NCBI GenBank assembly: GCA_049965515.1
Contig: JBMFWG010000032.1
Span: forward strand, 1-20,506
Direction of reading: 5' to 3'
Source: UBA4572 sp049965515
GTDB taxonomy: Bacteria > Nitrospirota > Leptospirillia > Leptospirillales > Leptospirillaceae
Length of the DNA: 20,506 nt
Below are positions 1 through 7,320 of this stretch, in pieces; positions within the stretch are counted from its first letter, which is position 1; the number at the start of each line of letters is the position of its first letter. The translations under genes were made by a program, and so were the position numbers. The notes beneath the pieces were generated by a model. It saw nothing but the letters and a program-made list of their open reading frames with translations, was not told where the DNA came from and searched no databases.

Positions 1-76
1 GGCTTAGTCCGCCGTCGGAATCCCCTTCCTTTCCGCTTGCAAGGCTTGCGAAGCGAGAGGAAGGGGAGGATGTCAA
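1..76 (+). mobile_element. Right end of an IS200/IS605-type element (partial)
   Basis: A long hairpin lies at 22-66: a 9-bp outer stem (CCCCTTCCT at 22-30 with AGGAAGGGG at 58-66) around a nearly perfect inner stem. It is followed by GAGGATGTCAA, ending in TCAA at 73-76. A hairpin of this style just inside a TCAA-like end is the usual right-end layout of IS200/IS605 elements, where the single-strand transposase binds the hairpin and cuts next to the tetranucleotide. Reading frame 3 across the first 75 bases gives a Ser/Pro- and Gly/Glu-rich peptide like the tails often annotated on TnpB proteins, but no TnpB domain is visible because the window starts here. The call rests on the hairpin and end motif alone. 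Confidence 0.45.
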
Positions 77-126
77 TCTGTTGCTAAAGCTTTCTTCTCA
101 ATTGGACCATCACCGAGGAGTGATGA

Positions 127-1116
127 ATGAGGTGTCTAGTCACCAGTGCACGCCCCTATGATCGTGAGGCTCTTGACCGTGCCAACGGGGGACGCCATGA
201 TCTGACATATGTCGAGGCCTCCTTGCGCCTTGCGACGGCCGGGATGGCCCAGGGCTTTGGCGCAGTATGCCCTTTCGTGGATGATTGCCTCGACGCGGAG
301 ACGATCGGAGCCCTCGCCCGGGGGGGGGCCCGACTCCTGGCCTTACGAAGTACCGGCTATAACCATGTGAATCTTGAGGCCGCCTCCCGCCACGGCTTGA
401 CCGTTATGCGGGTCAGGGACTATTCACCCCACTCTGTGGCAGAGTTTGCTGTGGGCATGATGCTGACCCTCAATCGCCGGTTGCATCGGGCCTGGTCCCG
501 GGTTCGCGAAGGAAACTTCCTCCTCGACGGCCTGCTGGGATTTGATATGTATGAAAAGACCGTTGGAATCGTGGGAACGGGGCGCATCGGGCTGGCTCTG
601 GCGCGGATTCTGGCGGGGATGGGCTGTCGCCTTTTGGGATACGACAACCGTCCCAACCCCGACTGCGAAGCGCTCGGGATGACCTATCTTTCCTTGGAGG
701 AACTCCTTCGGGAGAGCCAGATTGTGAGCCTCCACCTTCCCCTGAACGACTCCACCTTCCATCTGATGAATGCGGCCCGTCTGGCGCTTCTTCCGCGAGG
801 CGCCATGATCATCAACACCAGCCGCGGAGGGCTTGTGGAGACTTCTTCACTGATTGAAGCCCTTAAATCAGGTCAGATAGGATATGCGGGCCTCGATGTG
901 TATGAAGCGGAAACATCTCTCTATTTCCGGGACCATGGGGAGGAGGTCATTGCCGATGACAGCTTCGAACGCCTGCTGACCTTCCCCAATGTCCTGGTTA
1001 CCGGCCATCAGGCCTTTTTCACTCGGGAGGCGCTGTCCGTCATCTCCCAGACGACTATTGCCAACCTTTCGGACTTCGAGGCGGGACGCACCAATGAGAA
1101 TGTTCTGGGGCCATAA
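127..1116 (+). CDS. ldhA: D-lactate dehydrogenase (NAD-dependent 2-hydroxyacid dehydrogenase)
   Basis: This cytoplasmic enzyme reduces pyruvate to D-lactate with NADH. The 329-residue protein aligns by eye with E. coli LdhA along its whole length. The Rossmann glycine motif GTGRIG is at 150-155, followed by an acidic residue at Asp173, as expected for NAD preference. The catalytic set is in place: Arg233 in NTSRGG, Glu262 after DVYEAE, and His294 in TGHQAF; each is two positions earlier than in E. coli. The ATG at 127 has GAGGAG six bases upstream, which decides the start over the overlapping ATG at 123. The gene starts only about 50 bp after a probable IS end and converges on the Sir2 gene with about 20 bp between stops. 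A run of nine G at 320-328 lies in the coding region. A close 2-hydroxyacid dehydrogenase with another 2-oxoacid substrate is the alternative. Confidence 0.9.
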   Translation: MRCLVTSARPYDREALDRANGGRHDLTYVEASLRLATAGMAQGFGAVCPFVDDCLDAETIGALARGGARLLALRSTGYNHVNLEAASRHGLTVMRVRDYSPHSVAEFAVGMMLTLNRRLHRAWSRVREGNFLLDGLLGFDMYEKTVGIVGTGRIGLALARILAGMGCRLLGYDNRPNPDCEALGMTYLSLEELLRESQIVSLHLPLNDSTFHLMNAARLALLPRGAMIINTSRGGLVETSSLIEALKSGQIGYAGLDVYEAETSLYFRDHGEEVIADDSFERLLTFPNVLVTGHQAFFTREALSVISQTTIANLSDFEAGRTNENVLGP

Positions 1117-1137
1117 GATCTCTTTTCATCCTCGGAT

Positions 1138-1977
1138 TCATCTTGTCTCCCCCCAGCCAGAAATCCCGAGGGATCCAGCAATGCGCCGGATCCCTTCCAG
1201 TGCGCCCATTTGAAGGGAGAGATCATAGTCACGGAAGGTGTTCGGTTCCCGGGGGTTGATTCTAAGAAGAGGTACTCCCAAAAACTCGCCAAAGTGACGG
1301 ACGGTGGGAACGCCGGTGCCGGCACCCACCTCGATGACGATCACGCGGGAGGAGGTTTTTCGCCACGCCTGCCATCTTTGGCTCTGTTCCCAGGTGCGTG
1401 AGGGGTTCCACCCCCCATCGTTGAACATAAGAATGTTCGGTCGAGCGAGACCGTCGCAGGCGGGACAGCGGGGAAGCTCCGATCGAAGGCGGACCCGTTC
1501 GGAATCGATCTCCGGAAGAAGACTGTCCGCTGGCCAGATGAGTCCGCGACAATCACGGAAACATTGCAAATAGTGGATCGACCCGTGGCACTCCAGGATT
1601 CTGTCTTCGGGGTATCCGGCTTTGGTAAACTGTCCGTCGACATTGCTTGTAAAGACGAAGATTCCCTTCGGAACCCGGGAGGCGATCCGGAGGAGGAGGG
1701 AGAATCCCTCATGAGGAAAGGTCTCCCGGTAAATCTTGAGACGATGGCCGTAGAATCCCCAGGCGAGCTTCGGGTTCGCCTCGAAGCTTTGAGGGGAGGC
1801 CATCTCCTCAAAAGAGATGCGGGCCTGACCCAGTGCGGGATAGGCCTTCCAGAAGCCTTGGGGCCCCCGGAAATCAGGAAGTCCGGAGTCAATCCCCATG
1901 CCGGCCCCGGCTGTCAGGACGATCCCGTCTATATTGTCAAAGAATGATGCGAGGGTCTGGTGTGAGGGCGAAAGCAT
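1138..1977 (-). CDS. Sir2-family NAD-dependent protein deacylase (sirtuin-like)
   Basis: Sirtuins remove acyl groups from protein lysines, consuming NAD+. The 279-residue protein shows the family motifs in order: AGAGMGIDSGLPDFRG at about 23-38 for NAD binding, TSNVD at 110-114 (usually TQNVD), the catalytic His131 in ECHGS, and four cysteines (139, 143, 171, 174) spaced as a structural zinc site. The late motif normally read as GTSLxVxP is replaced by EVGAGTGVPTVRHF, so this is a divergent subfamily and its activity is inferred. The start is the ATG at 1977-1975: AAGGAG lies six bases upstream and translation begins just before the first Sir2 motif. The same frame stays open far upstream, but that part is antisense to the methyltransferase and shows no domain. 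The gene is convergent with ldhA and divergent from the methyltransferase. Confidence 0.82.
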   Translation of the reverse strand: MLSPSHQTLASFFDNIDGIVLTAGAGMGIDSGLPDFRGPQGFWKAYPALGQARISFEEMASPQSFEANPKLAWGFYGHRLKIYRETFPHEGFSLLLRIASRVPKGIFVFTSNVDGQFTKAGYPEDRILECHGSIHYLQCFRDCRGLIWPADSLLPEIDSERVRLRSELPRCPACDGLARPNILMFNDGGWNPSRTWEQSQRWQAWRKTSSRVIVIEVGAGTGVPTVRHFGEFLGVPLLRINPREPNTFRDYDLSLQMGALEGIRRIAGSLGISGWGETR

Positions 1978-2187
1978 AGGGGACTCCTTGGGAGCCGGCC
2001 TGATTTCTGAACACGACCATTTGCAAGAGTAATGAGGCCACGGGCGGTGGGTTCCCCCTTGCCTTCCGGGTGATGACGAGCTTCTCCCCCTTGTTGTATC
2101 TGGGAAGCCTTGGGAAATCAACCGATCTCGCACAAGCCTGGAGATGATGGACGCAAGATATGGAGATGAAGAGAGGGTGACCCAGGA

Positions 2188-3039
2188 ATGAACAACGAGG
2201 GGCGAACGACGAAAGGCGAGAAGCCGCGAAAGGGGATTCGGCACGGCTGGGAGCGGGCGGCCCCCTCCTACCGGGAGAGCTTTGGCCAGGCCTTGGCTGA
2301 AATCTCCCAGGCGTTGGCCAGGATGCTTCCCTTGCCGCTTCCAGGCCCGGTCCTTGACCTGGCTTGCGGTCCGGGGACAGCTATGGCAGCCATCGATCGC
2401 CACCATGGACCTGCCCTGGCGGTGGGATGCGATTTTTCCCATACCATGGCGGGATTTGCCCGAAAGGCCGTCGCTTCGGGCCATGGGGTGGTTGCCGATC
2501 AGGATCGCCTCCCCTTTGCCCCGGGAACATTCGGAACGGTGGTATCCTCCATGGGAACCATCTTTTCGCGAGATCCCCGGGCCCAACTTTCGAGCATTTC
2601 CCTGATTCTTAAAGAAAGGGGACACTTTGGCTTTTCTGCCTGGGGGGAACCTCACGACACTGCTCTGAGTGAGGTCTCCCGAAGGATCGTCGCACTATGG
2701 CCCTATCCCCTTTTCCAGACGATGCCTCCTCTGGAGACGCCCTACTCTCGGGGAGAGAGCCCCTGGCTTTTCGAGGCGGCCCGGGAGGCCCACCTTTCTG
2801 TTCGCTCGGTGACATCTCATTGGCTCGTTTTCCGTTTTTCTGACAAGAGGGAGGCGGCCCGAGCCCTCGCTGGAACCGGTCGTCTGGCCCTCCTCACGGA
2901 AGGAGATCCGATGAAGGAGGAGGAGCTTCTGGAGATTGCCATGGAGGCCTTCCGGCCGCATGAGGATCCCCGGACGGGACGGGTGGAGCTCTCCAATCGC
3001 TACCACCTTTTTCATCTCACCCGAGCCCCTTTCCGGTGA
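2188..3039 (+). CDS. Class I SAM-dependent methyltransferase (UbiE/BioC-like fold)
   Basis: Residues 20-29 (GWERAAPSYR) resemble the N-terminal entry helix of UbiE/BioC-like methyltransferases. Motif I, VLDLACGPG at 55-63, is the SAM-binding glycine loop, and VGCDFSHTM near 79-87 supplies the acidic residue of motif II. A motif near 103-113 (ADQDRLPFAPG) and VVSSMGTIF at 118-126 fit motifs III and IV. The 283-residue length is usual for a single-domain enzyme with a C-terminal cap. The substrate cannot be told from sequence. The TGA at 3037-3039 overlaps the GTG start of the broken photolyase by 3 bases, so the two were probably translated together, but that does not show a shared function. 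The Shine-Dalgarno sequence before the ATG at 2188 is weak (CCAGGA), so the start is less certain than the domain. Confidence 0.75.
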   Translation: MNNEGRTTKGEKPRKGIRHGWERAAPSYRESFGQALAEISQALARMLPLPLPGPVLDLACGPGTAMAAIDRHHGPALAVGCDFSHTMAGFARKAVASGHGVVADQDRLPFAPGTFGTVVSSMGTIFSRDPRAQLSSISLILKERGHFGFSAWGEPHDTALSEVSRRIVALWPYPLFQTMPPLETPYSRGESPWLFEAAREAHLSVRSVTSHWLVFRFSDKREAARALAGTGRLALLTEGDPMKEEELLEIAMEAFRPHEDPRTGRVELSNRYHLFHLTRAPFR

Positions 3040-4657
3040 GATCGATCGTCTGGTTTCGCCATAATCTGAGAGTTTCTGACAACCACCCCTTTTTCTTGCG
3101 GCGAAGGAGGGGGGTGTTCTTCCGGTGTATGTTCATGATCCCTCTCTCTCTCCTTTTCCCGATACGGCACGAAGAAGGTGGGAACAGAGGAGTCTCGAGG
3201 CGCTCGACCGCTCCCTGAGAAAACGAGGAAACCGTCTCCATGTTTTTTCCGGAAAAACTCATGAGATTTTTTGCCGGATTGCCGCCCTGGGCCGGGCGGA
3301 GAAGGTCTACGCCTTTCGGGGGCTGACACGAGAGGAGAGGGTTTCAGAAGATCTCCTGGCAAGAGATCTTCTGAACACCGGGACGGTACTCCAATTAACT
3401 GGCTTTGACATGCTCTTCCCTCCCGACCGTTCCTCGGAGGGGCGTTTCTCTCCCTGGAAAATCTTCACCCTCTGCTATCGCTTCTGTCGCCAGGCCTTTT
3501 TGCCGGATGCGCCCCATGCTTCACCTTCAAAGCTTCATCCCTTGAAATCCCTCTCCCCTTTGCCCGGAGAAGGGGAGTGCTCAGGGGGGGCAGAGACTTT
3601 CGATGGCTTTGATCCAGGGGAGGCAGGTGCGACGTCCTTCAGAGGGTATGCCATCCGGATGCATTTTCCGGCAGAATCCTCAACATCGCGTCTGTCCCCC
3701 CATATTTCTGCAAAAGAGATCAGCGTGCGGGGGATCGCCCGGAAGGTTCAGGAGTGTGATGCCCTGTGGGAGGATCGAGAAAAGTTTCTGGAGGAGCTGG
3801 GATGGCGGGAGTTTTCTGCTTATCTCCTTTTTCTTCACCCTGAGATGCTTGTTGAACCGCTCAAAAAAGAGTATGCGGCGTTTAAATGGAATTCGGGGGA
3901 TGAGATATTATTGGCGTGGACAAAGGGATTTACGGGTTTTCCTTTTTTCGACAAGGTGATGAGGGCGTTGGCTCAAACCGGGTGGATGCATAACCGGGTC
4001 CGGATGGTGGCGTCGAGCTTTCTTGTGAAGAATCTGAAGCGTGCGATGCGCAAGGCTGTCGGATGGTTGTTTTTTATATAAAATAAGTTGAGCCAAATCT
4101 TTCCTGACGGGCAGCCTGCCTGCCCAGGCGCGACGGGTAACGGTCGGGTCTGAAGCGGCAGGGACAACGTCCCCTCCCCCTCGGGGGCGAATCAGACCGT
4201 GAGGCGAGATCCGGACTTGCCAGCATCGAGGCGGATCAGGGGCCAGGCGGGGACGAAGGGTGAAATCAGGTGAACCTCCGACTGAAGGACCGTGAATCAG
4301 CGACAGGTCAAATGATGCTGACAGACCTGACCCCAAAAGGGATCCGGTCGGATGTTCTCTTTCCCCGTGAGAACACAGGGACATCAAGATCGGCGGTCGA
4401 GGGGAGGCCCCCTCCCGTCTCGTGTCATCGCGTCGGAACGTGGTAACTCCCATGGCATCCGGGACGATTCATTCCCGTTTATCCCGGAGAGTGCCGCCCT
4501 GTCCGATGAAAGCATCCATGTCCCCTGGAGAGCCTCCTCTGGTCATTTTGCGTGTTCGGGAAGTCTGAACGGCTACCCGGAGACGCTTGTCGATCTCGCC
4601 AAAAGTCGCGAAGCGGCACTGGATCGCTATCGCACGATTCGGAAGTCGTTGTCATAG
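3036..4657 (+). pseudogene. phr: Deoxyribodipyrimidine photolyase, broken by a frameshift and an insertion/deletion
   Basis: DNA photolyases use blue light and FAD to split pyrimidine dimers. The GTG at 3036 opens with SIVWFRHNLRVSDNHP, the classic photolyase N-terminus. The frame then changes: from about 3095 homology continues in the next frame as LAAKEGGVLPVYVHDP, placing a one-base loss (or two-base gain) at the CCCCTTTTTC run 3086-3095. The second frame carries the FAD-domain segments SRLSPHISAKEISVRG, LGWREFSAYLLFLHPEML, TGFPFFDKVMRAL and GWMHNRVRMVASSFLVKNL, then diverges at about 4037 and stops at 4081. Photolyase-like sequence resumes at about 4478 (FIPESAALSDESIHVPWR, then YPETLVDLAKSREAALDRY) and ends at 4657. 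The roughly 60 residues normally between, holding conserved DxR, NNGGWQW and YFRIFNP segments, are absent. A full-length enzyme cannot be made as written. The frameshift alone could be a sequencing error; the insertion/deletion is unlikely to be. Confidence 0.85.
4041..4475 (+). mobile_element. Putative group II intron 5' ribozyme fragment without its reverse transcriptase
   Basis: The segment starts exactly where photolyase homology ends, with GTGCGATGCGCAAGG, matching the GUGYG 5' end of group II introns. It codes for nothing convincing but is rich in helices: GGTCTGA at 4147-4153 pairs with TCAGACC at 4192-4198, enclosing GGGAC-AAC-GTCCC at 4161-4173 and a CCCCC/GGGGG hairpin; CAGGTC near 4303 pairs with GACCTG near 4325; TTCTC and GAGAA form another near 4356-4374. 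Near the end, GGAACGTGGTAACTCCCAT resembles the late domain I region of bacterial group II introns. The length fits a partial 5' ribozyme; domains V and VI and the intron-encoded protein are absent. The right limit, about 4466-4477, is set by the return of photolyase homology. Another structured insertion, such as a non-coding repeat, is the alternative. Confidence 0.5.
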
Positions 4658-4676
4658 ACTTTGAGACGTTGGGAGA

Positions 4677-4826
4677 ATGGACCCTTTGAGGATAGATGTG
4701 TTAGCGTTCTTGCAGGAAGGTTTTGCCCGAAAAGTATGGAAGTCTCCTTTGGCATCGGTGTCCATCGCCCGAGAGGGAAAAAGGCCGGTGGACGACGTTC
4801 TCTGGGAATTGAGGGGATCTTTGTGA
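4677..4826 (+). CDS. Possible small protein of 49 residues, unrecognised
   Basis: An ATG at 4677 opens 49 codons ending with TGA at 4824-4826, just after the photolyase remnant and 25 bp before the next gene. The predicted peptide begins MDPLRIDVLAFLQEGF and has an ordinary soluble, mixed-charge composition (KSPLASVSIAREGKRP, then VDDVLWELRG), unlike most out-of-frame translations here. Against it, no well-spaced Shine-Dalgarno is seen: GGGAG lies only one base before the ATG. No family is recognised. It could equally be the C-terminal part of a decayed gene whose front was lost in the rearrangement next door. Confidence 0.3.
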   Translation: MDPLRIDVLAFLQEGFARKVWKSPLASVSIAREGKRPVDDVLWELRGSL

Positions 4827-4843
4827 ATAAGTTTGTGAACAAG
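4820..4843 (+). repeat. Imperfect tandem 12-bp direct repeat
   Basis: TTTGTGAATAAG (4820-4831) is followed directly by TTTGTGAACAAG (4832-4843), differing at one base. The pair sits between the stop of the possible 49-codon ORF and the GTG at 4852. The second copy supplies the AAG of the Shine-Dalgarno AAGGAGG at 4841-4847. It may be a simple duplication or a small operator; nothing else indicates a bound factor. Confidence 0.5.
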
Positions 4844-4851
4844 GAGGGTGG

Positions 4852-5490
4852 GTGAAGGACAAGAAGATAGGAGTAATTGTTCTAGTCATTGTCTTGCTCG
4901 TTCTGGGGGGGTATGGGATCTGGCTCGAGACACAGCCTGAGGCCTTCCTCTCAGAGGTTTCAAAGGAGAGCGGTCTTGTTTTGACGGCCCGGGCCACTTC
5001 TGTGGGCGTCCCATACATTCTTCATTACGAGGATCTGACTGTCCGTCCGAAAAATCACTCCTCCCCATCGTCGCAAGGGGCCGGAGCGGGGCAGGTGTCC
5101 TCCCTCCGCTTCGAGCATCTCTCTCTTTCGGCCCTGGGTCTCCACTCTGCACGCATCACCTTCCGCGATCTCTCCCTGAGAAGCTCCAACCCCCTCGCCA
5201 ATATGCTTCTTTCTGCGGTGGGAGTCAGGAAAGGGGAGATTGTGGTTCGGGAGGTGCCAGGAAAAATTATTCTGCCCCACGTTGAAGCCTCGGACAACTC
5301 TTTGACTCTTGTGGGAAAAGGGGAGGTTGATCGTCTGTCTTCAGGAGATGTCTCCCGATTTGACTTTACCTTTGACCTGGAGGCCCGGGGAGAGCTGGCT
5401 CAGTTTTTGGGGGCAGGGCGCCAGCCAGGACATCTTTATGGGGAAAAAGGACAGGCCCACCTGTTCCTCGGGGGCCGACAGGTTTTCTGA
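4852..5490 (+). CDS. Unrecognised membrane-anchored periplasmic protein
   Basis: I do not recognise this 212-residue protein. After a short basic start (VKDKK) it has one hydrophobic segment at about 7-24 (GVIVLVIVLLVLGGYGIW), which looks like an uncleaved signal anchor with the rest in the periplasm. The remainder alternates short hydrophobic strands with polar turns, for example LRFEHLSLSALGLHSARITF and KGEIVVREVPGKI. This pattern recalls the beta-rich repeats of GspN- or AsmA-like proteins, but the resemblance is to texture only. There are no cysteines and no visible catalytic motif. The GTG at 4852 has AAGGAGG at 4841-4847, a strong ribosome-binding site. It lies 77 bp before the porin-cytochrome gene on the same strand, so a role in outer-membrane export or assembly is conceivable but unproven. 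Confidence 0.7.
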   Translation: MKDKKIGVIVLVIVLLVLGGYGIWLETQPEAFLSEVSKESGLVLTARATSVGVPYILHYEDLTVRPKNHSSPSSQGAGAGQVSSLRFEHLSLSALGLHSARITFRDLSLRSSNPLANMLLSAVGVRKGEIVVREVPGKIILPHVEASDNSLTLVGKGEVDRLSSGDVSRFDFTFDLEARGELAQFLGAGRQPGHLYGEKGQAHLFLGGRQVF

Positions 5491-5571
5491 ATGCAAGGAA
5501 ATCGGCCGCATGTTGAAGTCTGGGAGAGAGCGCTCTTTGCCTCTCGTTTTCTGGGTCGGGGAAAGGCATGA
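5491..5571 (+). CDS. Possible 26-codon leader/coupling ORF before the porin-cytochrome gene
   Basis: An ATG directly follows the stop of the preceding gene (TGAATG at 5488-5493). The 26 codons end in a TGA at 5569-5571 that overlaps the ATG of the cytochrome gene (ATGA at 5568-5571). The peptide (MQGNRPHVEVWERALF...) has no recognised family. The exact fit between the two genes would allow ribosomes to pass from one to the next by termination-reinitiation, which could help because the cytochrome gene has only an ordinary GGGGAAAGG upstream. An open frame of this length can easily arise by chance. Confidence 0.2.
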   Translation: MQGNRPHVEVWERALFASRFLGRGKA

Positions 5572-7259
5572 AATCTCTCCGGCTTTTCTCCACGCATGGT
5601 CTGCTTCTGACGGTCGGTCTTTCCCTTGTGATCGTGCTTTTGACGATGTCCCGCGCTTCCGCCTACGCCGGTTTTTCAAGAAGTTACGATCTCCCTTGCG
5701 CCTTCTGTCATATCCAGTGGCCCAAGCTCTCTGACGAGGGCAATTTCTTCAGGGATCGTGGCTTCATGCTGTCCACCACAGGGGTGGCCAATGGCCTCGA
5801 CCTTCTCTTTGAAAGGCCTGAGGCGCAAAACTATTTCCCCATCGGATTCCACATGACGATGGCCTATGGTGGGCAGTCCTTGGCGGGTGTGGCCATTCCT
5901 TCTCGGAAAATAACGCTCGGGAATCAGGATCCCACCAAAATTATACCGGTGACTCTGGGGGGGGATGGGGCCCCGTCTTCGAGCTCCTGGTCGAACGGAG
6001 CCTTTTCCCCCGATCCATGGACCGTGCTCTCAGGGGGGCTTCTGTCCCCGTGGATTTCGTTCTGGGCTGAACCGGGAGTCATTGGTCCGGTTGTGGACAA
6101 GCCCGAACTTTCGGTAGAGAGTCTCTGGGTGCGTTTTGATGCCCTTCTCGGGACGACCCTTCTTAACATCTATGCCGGAGACTCGAGTCAGGATCCACCG
6201 TTTTCGAGCCGGAGGGCCCTCCAAAAAGGGGAAGGGACTCCCTATATGATGTATGACTATTTGCCAGGGGCTCCGGAAATAGTCACAAACAGTGCAATGT
6301 TATCTTTTGCCGACTATGGATCCCTCGTTCTTCCTGCCTATTACGATTCCGACCGTTTCCAGATGAAGAACAATCACACTTCCCTCCGCTATTTCGGCTA
6401 TTTTTTTGAAAACGGATGCGGAAGCGATCAGTCTTTTTCCGCGGATCCCTGTGAAACTCGCCTGTCGATCTCTCTCATGCCGAACTCGGGTCTTTACGGA
6501 AATCCTGACGGGGGGCCCTTTGCCCCGGGAGCGGCGGCAGCCGGAGTTCCCGGGGAGAACAACGGGTTTGCCATCTTTGGACATTTGACCCAATCGTTCG
6601 GAGGGTGGGGGGCGACAAATGGAGAGAGGATCGGAGTGTTTGCCCTTGTCGGGGAGTCGGCCCTCTCCTTATCGGGAGGGACGGGGGCCTCGCCGGACGG
6701 GATCTACCATCGTGAAGGGGTGGACTTATCCCTGAATCCGATCCCTGATGGGGGGCTGAACATCTTTGGGGCCTGGGAAATTGCGGTCGACCCGGCCTCG
6801 GCTCTAGTCGCTAATCCTGCCCTTTTTGGAACCGGTGTTGCAGCCATTTCTGGTTTGTCTTACATGTCTTGGTTTGTCGAGGCTGATTATCAACCGACTC
6901 TTCCCGGGGAGATCGAAGAGACGGGGAGTGGGTCCGACATGATCATTCTGACGGCCAATCAGGTCGACATGCTGCAGCAGCCAGCGTTTTCGGGCGTTGC
7001 GCAACAGCTTCCCGGAAACTTTGACAATGTAATCGAGTTTGGAGTGGCAAATCGCTATTGGCTCTATGGAGGCGACCGAACGGCCATTTCGCTTTTTGCG
7101 GAATGGCAATGGATGTTGAATATGGGGGTTGGCTCCTTCCTCTCCAAAGGCGGGTCGGTTCTCGAGGGCTATGGAACAGCTCAAGGAGCTTTTGCCAGTG
7201 GAAGCTTTACGAATGTGACCGCAAACTCCGTTCTGGCTGGAGTTGATTTCTCGTTTTGA
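5568..7259 (+). CDS. Outer-membrane porin-cytochrome c, Cyc2/Cyt572-like Fe(II) oxidase
   Basis: Proteins of this type take electrons from Fe(II) at the cell surface through a single c-type haem plugged in an outer-membrane beta-barrel. The 563-residue precursor has a signal peptide (hydrophobic about 10-27, cleavage near ASAYA at 30-34). Soon after comes CAFCH at 44-48, a single CxxCH haem site, then WPKLSDEGNFFRDRGF at 51-66, matching the family pattern of an aromatic/Pro-Lys-Leu segment leading into the barrel. The rest is Gly-, Ser- and aromatic-rich with alternating strands and ends in Phe (AGVDFSF), the usual outer-membrane barrel C-terminus. Cys284 and Cys295 could form a disulfide in an external loop. 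Cyt572 is known from Leptospirillum and Cyc2 from Acidithiobacillus; this protein is closest to that class by architecture. Whether it is Cyt572 itself or a paralogue, and its true electron donor, cannot be decided here. Confidence 0.78.
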   Translation: MKSLRLFSTHGLLLTVGLSLVIVLLTMSRASAYAGFSRSYDLPCAFCHIQWPKLSDEGNFFRDRGFMLSTTGVANGLDLLFERPEAQNYFPIGFHMTMAYGGQSLAGVAIPSRKITLGNQDPTKIIPVTLGGDGAPSSSSWSNGAFSPDPWTVLSGGLLSPWISFWAEPGVIGPVVDKPELSVESLWVRFDALLGTTLLNIYAGDSSQDPPFSSRRALQKGEGTPYMMYDYLPGAPEIVTNSAMLSFADYGSLVLPAYYDSDRFQMKNNHTSLRYFGYFFENGCGSDQSFSADPCETRLSISLMPNSGLYGNPDGGPFAPGAAAAGVPGENNGFAIFGHLTQSFGGWGATNGERIGVFALVGESALSLSGGTGASPDGIYHREGVDLSLNPIPDGGLNIFGAWEIAVDPASALVANPALFGTGVAAISGLSYMSWFVEADYQPTLPGEIEETGSGSDMIILTANQVDMLQQPAFSGVAQQLPGNFDNVIEFGVANRYWLYGGDRTAISLFAEWQWMLNMGVGSFLSKGGSVLEGYGTAQGAFASGSFTNVTANSVLAGVDFSF

Positions 7260-7288
7260 TCCACCCGATAATTAAAAGAAAGGGGGAA

Positions 7289-7318
7289 GCGGGAATTCCC
7301 GGAAATTCGAAGTTTTTT
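7289..7318 (+). terminator. Possible weak intrinsic terminator after the porin-cytochrome gene
   Basis: The 12-base palindrome CGGGAATTCCCG (from 7290) overlaps an alternative hairpin, GAATT-CCCGGA-AATTC (7293-7308). Four bases later comes T6 at 7313-7318. The stem is short and the T run is slightly offset, so termination may be inefficient. Its place, between the cytochrome stop at 7259 and the next promoter at 7321, fits the end of a transcription unit. Confidence 0.35.
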
Positions 7319-7320
7319 AG

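Noticed and set aside
1978..2655. N-terminal extension of the Sir2 frame on the minus strand
   Set aside because: It is antisense to the methyltransferase and has no domain, and a strong ribosome-binding site precedes the ATG at 1977.
3908..4453. 181-codon minus-strand frame across the photolyase/insert junction
   Set aside because: Spans two unrelated sequence blocks and carries no domain; open by chance in GC-rich structured DNA.
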